Source: Mesotoga infera
Lineage (GTDB): Bacteria > Thermotogota > Thermotogae > Petrotogales > Kosmotogaceae
Direction: 5' to 3'
NCBI RefSeq assembly: GCF_900157305.1
Contig: NZ_LS974202.1
Coordinates: 1-64,000 of the forward strand
Length of the DNA stretch: 64,000 nt
The first letter of the stretch is position 1. Each line of letters starts with the position of its first letter. The notes beneath the pieces are model-generated. The model worked only from the letters and a program-made list of their open reading frames with translations, made no database searches and had not been told where the DNA came from. A program made the position numbers and the translations under genes. Shown here one piece after another: positions 57,941 to 64,000 of the stretch.

Positions 57941-58946
57941 AGTTCTTTCTGTTAAAAATCTAACAAAGTTCTTCCCACTGCCTGGAAGGTTTTTCAGAAT
58001 CTCAAAATCAGCCCTGAGCAACGTGCATGCTGTTGAAGATGTCACCTTCGAAATCTCCGACAACGACTCCCTGGCTCTAGTGGGAGAATCCGGGTGTGGG
58101 AAGACAACTACAGGCAGATTAATAGTCGGTTTGGAAAAACCTACCGGTGGGAGGATATTTTTTGGAAGAAGGGATATAACCGATCGGCTCATCGACGGAA
58201 AATATGTCCACAATGGAGACGGATCTGATATCGGAGAAATAAGGCGCAAGATACAGATGATTTTCCAAGATCCATACGATTCGCTAAATCCAAGAATGAC
58301 TATCGACGAGATAGTGTCAGAACCTCTATTGGTGAACCAGCTAGGCACGTCCAAAGACAGGGCATTGAAAGTGAAAGAAACACTGGAGGCTGTTGGGCTT
58401 TCTCCAGCTTCATTATACACGCAGCGATACCCTCACGAGCTTTCAGGAGGTCAACGCCAGAGAATAGCGATAGCACGTGCCATAATACTAAACCCATCTT
58501 TCATTGTGGCTGATGAGCCTACATCTATGCTTGATGTCTCGGTTAGAGCAGGAATTATGGAGCTTTTCAAAGATCTCACCAAAAGAATAGGGGCAGCCTA
58601 TCTTTACATTACACACGATCTGGCCGTTGCCAGGTATATGGTTCAGAGAATCGCGGTGATGTATCTGGGAAAGATCGTTGAGATCGGGCCAACCGAGGAG
58701 ATACTCGCAAACCCCCTTCACCCATACACCCGAGCCCTCTTACAGGCTGTACCCGTTCCGGATCCGGAAGCTCGAAGAGATGAACCGGACATACTGGGGC
58801 AGATATCGAAGCCGATTGATCCCCCTGATTATTGCAGGTTTTACGACCGATGCCCCCTGAGAACCGACAAATGCGCCAGAGAAAAACACCCGCCGCTCAG
58901 CGATTACGATAATGGACACTTTGCAGCTTGCTACGTGATCGACTGA
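57933..58946 (+). CDS. Oligopeptide-type ABC ATPase (OppF/DppF)
   Basis: 337 residues, overlapping the previous gene by 8 bases. Walker A GESGCGKTTTG (about 50-58), signature LSGGQRQR, Walker B FIVADEPTSMLD, and the C-terminal cysteines CRFYDRCPLRTDKC and HFAACY. It forms a heterodimer with OppD. Confidence 0.9.
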   Translation: MPEVLSVKNLTKFFPLPGRFFRISKSALSNVHAVEDVTFEISDNDSLALVGESGCGKTTTGRLIVGLEKPTGGRIFFGRRDITDRLIDGKYVHNGDGSDIGEIRRKIQMIFQDPYDSLNPRMTIDEIVSEPLLVNQLGTSKDRALKVKETLEAVGLSPASLYTQRYPHELSGGQRQRIAIARAIILNPSFIVADEPTSMLDVSVRAGIMELFKDLTKRIGAAYLYITHDLAVARYMVQRIAVMYLGKIVEIGPTEEILANPLHPYTRALLQAVPVPDPEARRDEPDILGQISKPIDPPDYCRFYDRCPLRTDKCAREKHPPLSDYDNGHFAACYVID

Positions 58947-58988
58947 ATACTGCCAGATACCGGCGGAAAAATTATGGAGGTGGTTTCT

Positions 58989-59231
58989 TTGTTCTACAGA
59001 TCTAGGAATATGGGAATTTTCAACCTTGAGCTCTTTGTGAACCACGGTGCCAGGGGTAAAAGTTATATAGCTACCCTTAGCCAGAAAGAGGAAATAGTGA
59101 TCGAAAGTCTTCGGAGCGAGGAAGATGCACTTCTCTTCGAAGAGTTCATCTGGGCTTCTCTTCAGCGGGTGCGAGATTATATAGAATTCAAGGATTTCGA
59201 AAGCTTCTCCCATGGTCGAAGACAACAATAA
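58989..59231 (+). CDS. Small conserved-looking protein
   Basis: 80 residues if started at TTG 58989, eight bases after GGAGG; the ATG at 58974 overlaps that RBS itself and is unlikely. The text (FNLELFVNHGARGKSYIATL) is protein-like with no signal or membrane segment. It follows oppF by about 40 bases and may be co-transcribed. No family recognised. Confidence 0.5.
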   Translation: MFYRSRNMGIFNLELFVNHGARGKSYIATLSQKEEIVIESLRSEEDALLFEEFIWASLQRVRDYIEFKDFESFSHGRRQQ

Positions 59232-59654
59232 AAATTCATTGTCGGCAGTAATCCGTAACTATACGGAATACGAACAAAAATGTAAATAAGTCCGCACGGC
59301 GTTCAAAAACCAAAGGATGCGATGTATAATGCCAATAATAACCGGTGAATCGAATAAACCGGTGAAGAGGGGGTAAGGCAGATGGAATTGTCAGGTGTTT
59401 TAAAGATTTTTCTTTCACCAGAAGCTCTTACTGATGCTGCTAAAGGCGTGCACTTCTTCGTTTCGCGCAGAGAATCCTCTCTTCGTCTTCGTTGACACTA
59501 TCCGATAATCTATTAGTACTTCCAGCATTCTGATTCATTTAAGTTTTTCATTCATCATTCACAAATTCCGTAATTTTTGCACAGCTCTTGCGATCGAAGA
59601 GTTCTTCGATCGAAGGTATGAGCCAGTTGTATGTCAGCTACATGGAGGTGGAAA
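59232..59654. other. Intergenic region with small ORF and hairpin
   Basis: Contains a 37-codon frame (59382-59495) with RBS-like GGGGGTAAGG, starting MELSGVLKIFLSPEALTDAA, perhaps the stump of a lost gene. A perfect CGATCGAAGA / TCTTCGATCG hairpin (59591-59612) lies 42 bases before the esterase gene. AACCGGTGAA occurs twice near 59340 and 59357. Confidence 0.4.
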
Positions 59655-61346
59655 ATGGCAGGGAAAAAGCTCCTTATCGTTGCAATAATGGTTACTTTTT
59701 TTAGCGTGATGGCTTTGTCCATCAGCTTTGAAATTTCAATCGATGAAGCTACAGTTAGTGAAATCGCCGCTCTTGGACTCGAAACGCCTATCAACGGTAG
59801 AGTTTTCGTTATTGTCACCAAAGACTCATCTAGCGAGCCGATGTACCAGACAGACGTTAGAGGTGTTCCATTCTGGGGAAAGGATGTCTTCGAATTCACC
59901 AGTGACGATCTTGTCAGTATATCTTCCGATGATCTCGAAGTAATAGGCTATCCGATAAAGATCGAAGAACTGCCGGCCGGCGATTACTACGTTCAGGCCT
60001 TTTTGAACGTATATACAACCTTCAACAGGGCCGATGGTCATACGGTGCTGATGCACGACGATACAGGTGATGGACAGTGGTTCTGGGAATCCATTGGAAA
60101 CGCTTACAGTGTCGCGAAAAAGACCTATATCGATCCTACGAACTGGGGAACGATAAAACTTACACTCTCTAAGGTAATTAAACCCGATTATGAACTGGAA
60201 CCGGGAATGGTACTTCAGCAGGGTAATTACAAAGATACGGAATGGGTCAAATACGTAAAGATCAAGAGTGAAGTGGTTTCGGAGTTCTGGGGAAAGGATA
60301 TGTACATCGGCGCCAATGTGCTGCTTCCAAAAGGCTACTACGACAACCCCGATGTCTACTATCCTGTTATCTATTACCAGGGACACTTCCCCGGATCGAG
60401 CGCCCCGGTCGGATTTAGGGTTAACAACAATGTTTACAAGTTTTGGACCTCAGAAGGGATTGCCAATTTCATAGCCGTTTCCTTTAGGGACGCGACACCT
60501 TATTACGATACCTCTTATTCTGTGGACTCTGTTAACTCCGGGCCTTATGGAACGGCTATAACTGAAGAACTGATCCCATATCTCGAAAGCCAATTCCGAA
60601 TGATACCGGAAAAATGGGCTAGAATACTGGCCGGTGGCTCTACCGGAGGCTGGGAAGCTCTTGCAATGAAAGTCTTCTACCCCGACATTTTCGGTAGAAC
60701 GTATGTGTGGTATCCCGATAGCGTTGACTTCAACTACTATCAGCTAATAAACATCTACAATGACGATAACGCCTATTATAGCGACTTTGGATGGATAAAA
60801 ACCGAAAGACCAAGCGCTAGAGACACCCACGGTAATATTCGATTCACCGTTAAGCAGGAAAACTATTTTGAAATGGCTGCTGGCCCGAGCAACAGGTCAG
60901 GAGGTCAGTGGTCTGTTTGGGAAGCGACCTACGGTCCGGTGGGAGTCGATGGGTTCCCTCAGCCAATCTGGGATCAAGTGACCGGCGAGATCAACAAAGA
61001 TGTCGCCGAATACTGGAAAGAAAACTACGACTTGAACTACATACTTCAAAAGAATTGGGAAGAGCTGGGACCTAAGATAGCCGGAGATGTTCACGTGGCG
61101 GTCGGTGATATGGACAACTACTATCTGAACGAAGCGGTATATCTTCTCAAGAATGCAATGAAAAAGATGGAGAATCCCGTGTCAGATATGACTTTCGACT
61201 TCGGACCCAACCAAGGCCACGGCTGGAAGGGTTGGAGTCCAACCAAACCGAATGTTGCGCTGGCAAACGAAGAGTGGTTGGAACAACTATCTAATTACAT
61301 GATCGAACACGCCCCGGAGAACGCAAACAAGAACTGGATCTACTGA
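59655..61346 (+). CDS. Secreted esterase-like alpha/beta hydrolase
   Basis: 563 residues from the ATG at 59655 (RBS GGAGG). Signal peptide (about 1-23), then a beta-rich N-terminal domain and an esterase-D-like alpha/beta hydrolase domain from about 205. The nucleophile elbow is LAGGSTGGWEALAMK (Ser) and the likely catalytic His is in PNQGHGWKGWS near the end. It would act outside the cell, perhaps on carbohydrate esters; substrate is not known. Confidence 0.78.
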   Translation: MAGKKLLIVAIMVTFFSVMALSISFEISIDEATVSEIAALGLETPINGRVFVIVTKDSSSEPMYQTDVRGVPFWGKDVFEFTSDDLVSISSDDLEVIGYPIKIEELPAGDYYVQAFLNVYTTFNRADGHTVLMHDDTGDGQWFWESIGNAYSVAKKTYIDPTNWGTIKLTLSKVIKPDYELEPGMVLQQGNYKDTEWVKYVKIKSEVVSEFWGKDMYIGANVLLPKGYYDNPDVYYPVIYYQGHFPGSSAPVGFRVNNNVYKFWTSEGIANFIAVSFRDATPYYDTSYSVDSVNSGPYGTAITEELIPYLESQFRMIPEKWARILAGGSTGGWEALAMKVFYPDIFGRTYVWYPDSVDFNYYQLINIYNDDNAYYSDFGWIKTERPSARDTHGNIRFTVKQENYFEMAAGPSNRSGGQWSVWEATYGPVGVDGFPQPIWDQVTGEINKDVAEYWKENYDLNYILQKNWEELGPKIAGDVHVAVGDMDNYYLNEAVYLLKNAMKKMENPVSDMTFDFGPNQGHGWKGWSPTKPNVALANEEWLEQLSNYMIEHAPENANKNWIY

Positions 61347-61370
61347 TAAACCGATTCAGAATGCTGGAAC

Positions 61371-61401
61371 GACCGGACGGGGAAACCCTTCCGGTCTTTT
61401 T
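61371..61401 (+). terminator. Terminator after esterase gene
   Basis: GACCGGA with inner GGG/CCC pairs and TCCGGTC, followed by TTTTTC, 25 bases after the stop. Confidence 0.8.
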
Positions 61402-61403
61402 CA

Positions 61404-62654
61404 TTAATTCTTTAAAAGCTCCTGCGGAACAAGTCTGGCGATCTTTGCCACTAGTGCATCCGGAATCCTTTCGATTCTGGTGTTGTAGAAAGTGACTATG
61501 TCGTTATAATACGATCTTGAGAGCTCTATCCTGTTTTCGGTATCGATAAGTTCCTTCTGGAGCTTCAAAACGGCCTCGCTGGATTTGAGAGAAGGGTGCT
61601 CCTCTATCAGGGCAAGCAACCTACCGCTAACACCTTCAAGGCCATCATACGATTCACTCCTCAAAGAAGCCAGCGTCTCTTGTACTCCTTGTTCATACCG
61701 CATCAAACCCGAGACGGTCGAGACAAGCGTGGGAATCAAATCCTTCCTCCGTTTCAACTGAATTTCGATCTGGGACTTACCCTGTCTGGTCCTTTCTCTC
61801 AGAGATTTGAGAGAATTGAAAACTGTCCAGAACCATCCGATCGTCCAAACAACCAGGTACAGGCCTACGGCAACGATAGGATTCCTGTAGGGAAAATGTA
61901 TCCAACCGTATCCTGTCCGGTTAGATATGAAGGCCGTAAAGAAGGCTACAGCCAACCCTCCAAAAGCCAGGCGCCAGTAATCGAAACCATAGGAACGACT
62001 CACCCTTTTTTCATCATCCATAGAAATCAGAAAGAGGGGAGCTTCTCGATCATAGGCTATCTCAGCGGCTACTTTATCCTCCCTCTCGCGTGCCTGCCCC
62101 ATAAAATACAGCGTAGAGCCGTTGGGTATTATTGTCTCTGCGAAACACCTCCTGTAGTCGGAATTCGTTATTGAGCCGGCCGGACCCTTTCCGTAATACA
62201 TAGGATCAAAAGGACCACAGTAGTGGTTTAGGATACACTCGCCATGCAGCACTTTTGCACCTTCCGGTCTCACCTGTATTTCACCACTCTCGTCTCTGAG
62301 CATGAAGCAGGACATCTGCTCGTCGGAGGCGACTGTCTTCCAGCCACTCTCGGTTCTTGTTCTAGTCTTTGTCTTACCCTGTGAATCGGTGTAGGTTTCA
62401 GTTACGGTTTTGCTCCAGTGCTCGGATATGTTCCATCTGTAATATACGCATTCGCTTTCGGTCAAATAACTGCGAAGAGGTGAGGAGCATTCGACTTTTC
62501 CCGAAACTTCAACAAGTCCAATGAAAACTCCGTGGGTTTTCGAAGTGGGAGTGTCGTCCACCAGCCGCTTCTTTTTCAAAGCCTTTAAAGCGAAAAAAAG
62601 CAGAATCAATGATATGGCGGTGCCGACCAAGAGAACCACTGTATTGAAGGCCAT
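61404..62654 (-). CDS. GIDE-LemA fusion membrane protein
   Basis: 416 residues. A first membrane segment (about 5-25) is followed by a GIDE-type domain (about 35-215, with FIGLVEVSGKVECSSPLRSY and YRWNISEHW), two membrane segments (about 225-280) and a LemA-like helical end (about 280-416; IQLKRRKDLIPTLVSTVSGL). The RING of eukaryotic GIDE proteins is absent. The combination on one chain is notable. Substrate or partner unknown. RBS GGGAG seven bases upstream. Confidence 0.75.
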   Translation of the reverse strand: MAFNTVVLLVGTAISLILLFFALKALKKKRLVDDTPTSKTHGVFIGLVEVSGKVECSSPLRSYLTESECVYYRWNISEHWSKTVTETYTDSQGKTKTRTRTESGWKTVASDEQMSCFMLRDESGEIQVRPEGAKVLHGECILNHYCGPFDPMYYGKGPAGSITNSDYRRCFAETIIPNGSTLYFMGQAREREDKVAAEIAYDREAPLFLISMDDEKRVSRSYGFDYWRLAFGGLAVAFFTAFISNRTGYGWIHFPYRNPIVAVGLYLVVWTIGWFWTVFNSLKSLRERTRQGKSQIEIQLKRRKDLIPTLVSTVSGLMRYEQGVQETLASLRSESYDGLEGVSGRLLALIEEHPSLKSSEAVLKLQKELIDTENRIELSRSYYNDIVTFYNTRIERIPDALVAKIARLVPQELLKN

Positions 62655-62668
62655 GACACTACTCCCGA

Positions 62669-63895
62669 CTATTCCGGTATGGGAAGTGACTCTATATATT
62701 CAACGACAGGGTCACGCATGTAATAATAATCTTCGAAACTCCTCTCTATAAGGATATCAGGCATCATCGCCTCGGAAGTATCGGAAGTAGTCCTCCAAAA
62801 AGTCGTCGAACAGTGAACTGTGATTCCACTGTTTGGGAGAGTAAAACTTCTGGGAGCTCCATAGTGACGCGGACTGCCGCCCGTAGGTTCTCCCAGGAAA
62901 ATCGCTCTGGTACGCTTTTTCATAGATATTGCATTCAGGATTGCCGAGGAAAACGTCTCCCTGCCGATCGCAACGAAGAGCCTGCCTTCTCTGTTGTATT
63001 TGCAATCTAGCATCATCCTTAATATGAAAAACTCCAGAATCAGCGAATTACCGCCCCCATTGTATCGGAGATCAAGTAAAAGCCTTTCGGCATCCTGTCT
63101 TCTCATATACGAAAACATTTCGCAGATGAAGAATATGAAAGGCTTTCCCTCCTGGCTTTTGCAGCTGTCGTAGTGAAAGTGGAGCAGTTTAGAATCGGGA
63201 TAGAGTTCGTACCAATAGTTGTCGTTTGTTTGGCCTATATATGTTTTCTGTGCGCGCTCCTGAACCCATTGAAAATCCCCTTCGGCTGGTAGGACGATTC
63301 TTTCGAAAATTTCTCCGTCCTTATCCAATTTCAACTTCAGGCCATCTCCCTCTCCCGTCAAGTTTAGAGCTTTCATTATCTCGACTCTGGTAAAGTAATT
63401 TGGTAATGCCGATATGAAACCCCATTCGTTATCGTGTGAAACAACAGGCCTGAGCACGTCTAGAAGCTCTTTCATATCTAGTCCATTTACACCAACGAGC
63501 CGTGTGTTCAATAATTCGCGGTTATTCTCGTCGGTAGCGATTATGTATATCCCGTCCTTGAAGGAATAGGGATATACTGGAAAGCCTCTCAGCACGGTGT
63601 ATGGATATATTACAGTATGACCGTCCCCAATCATAGCAACCAGTGCCGTAAGAGAAGTATATATCTCGTACCACTGTAGATTCTCAATGTCGGTCTGAAG
63701 TTTCTGAAAGGCCCGGGTAAATTCCTCCTGACTGACTTTGTTAAAAGCATCGGGATGTTGCTTGACCAAAGTTCTTTCTAGAAAAGCTATATCCTCTCTC
63801 CACTCATTCGCTGTTAGGTCTCTCAAATTAACATTCCCGGCGACGGTCAGCGAGATAATAAGCAACACAATAAAAAACAGAAATTTTCTGCGCAT
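62669..63895 (-). CDS. Exported S41-type peptidase-like protein
   Basis: 408 residues from the ATG at 63895 (GGAGG six bases upstream; a TTG at 63901 lies too close). Signal peptide (about 1-20). The C-terminal half is tail-specific-protease-like: LLDLRYNGGGNS, VAIGRETFSSAILNA (nucleophile Ser in TFSS) and IFLGEPTGGSPR. An N-terminal helical cap precedes it; no clear PDZ. It lies upstream of the GIDE-LemA gene with a 14-base gap, so they are co-transcribed. Confidence 0.8.
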   Translation of the reverse strand: MRRKFLFFIVLLIISLTVAGNVNLRDLTANEWREDIAFLERTLVKQHPDAFNKVSQEEFTRAFQKLQTDIENLQWYEIYTSLTALVAMIGDGHTVIYPYTVLRGFPVYPYSFKDGIYIIATDENNRELLNTRLVGVNGLDMKELLDVLRPVVSHDNEWGFISALPNYFTRVEIMKALNLTGEGDGLKLKLDKDGEIFERIVLPAEGDFQWVQERAQKTYIGQTNDNYWYELYPDSKLLHFHYDSCKSQEGKPFIFFICEMFSYMRRQDAERLLLDLRYNGGGNSLILEFFILRMMLDCKYNREGRLFVAIGRETFSSAILNAISMKKRTRAIFLGEPTGGSPRHYGAPRSFTLPNSGITVHCSTTFWRTTSDTSEAMMPDILIERSFEDYYYMRDPVVEYIESLPIPE

Positions 63896-64000
63896 TTGCA
63901 ACCTCCTTTCATATCAATGGATATTTTAACACTATTGGTTTCTAAAACAACCCGGTTAGCTTTGAGAGCGACTTTTGGTTGTTTTGCCATACTGATTGAT

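Overview
The window looks like part of the chromosome of a Thermotogota bacterium, most likely a mesophilic Kosmotoga/Mesotoga-type organism. This rests on protein character only: a Thermotoga-like DnaA and 4Fe-4S ferredoxin, a lysine riboswitch laid out like the Thermotoga one, a riboswitch-led lys/dap operon, and many HD-GYP and GGDEF proteins. It is inference, since no database search was run.

0-5.6 kb: the end of a ferredoxin gene, dnaA, a three-gene ABC-2 type exporter on the minus strand, and a nucleotidyltransferase-like gene. 5.6-30.6 kb is an accessory, decaying region. It holds broken coding remnants, a truncated insertion sequence (IS), palindromic intergenic repeats, a very large glycine-rich lipoprotein split by an in-frame stop, a smaller frameshifted lipoprotein, and a TetR gene that has lost its DNA-binding half although a perfect operator palindrome remains before a frameshifted P-type ATPase. 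It continues with a CrtI-like oxidoreductase, a cyclic-di-GMP cluster (GGDEF, broken HD-GYP, intact HD-GYP, and a Cache-HAMP-PAS-GGDEF-HD-GYP hybrid), a nucleotidyltransferase-NUDIX fusion coupled to an ADP-ribosylglycohydrolase, an intact IS4-family element and an IS3-family element.

30.9-37.4 kb: nucleoside phosphorylase, a GNAT enzyme with an apparent ATT start, and a redox group (FAD-dependent protein, Ldh2-type dehydrogenase, flavin reductase, SagB-like nitroreductase, small winged-helix-like protein). 37.6-45.2 kb: a promoter, lysine riboswitch, terminator and the eight-gene operon asd-dapF-dapA-dapB-dapH-lysC-aminotransferase-lysA. It encodes the acetylated diaminopimelate route except the N-acetyl-DAP deacetylase, which is not in the window.

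45.2-64 kb: an outer-surface lipoprotein, a patatin-like lipase, an AEC-family transporter, a DUF3798-type binding protein with a complete BMP/simple-sugar type ABC transporter, exonuclease VII subunits, two GNAT/membrane genes, an oligopeptide-type ATPase pair without permeases, a secreted esterase-like protein, a GIDE-LemA fusion and an S41-peptidase-like protein. No tRNA, rRNA or CRISPR array was seen.

The most interesting leads are the NTase-NUDIX/ADP-ribosylglycohydrolase pair, the nonsense-split glycine-rich adhesin-like lipoprotein, the orphaned TetR operator, the RBS-sequestering hairpin in the IS4 element, and the DUF3798 transporter of unknown substrate.
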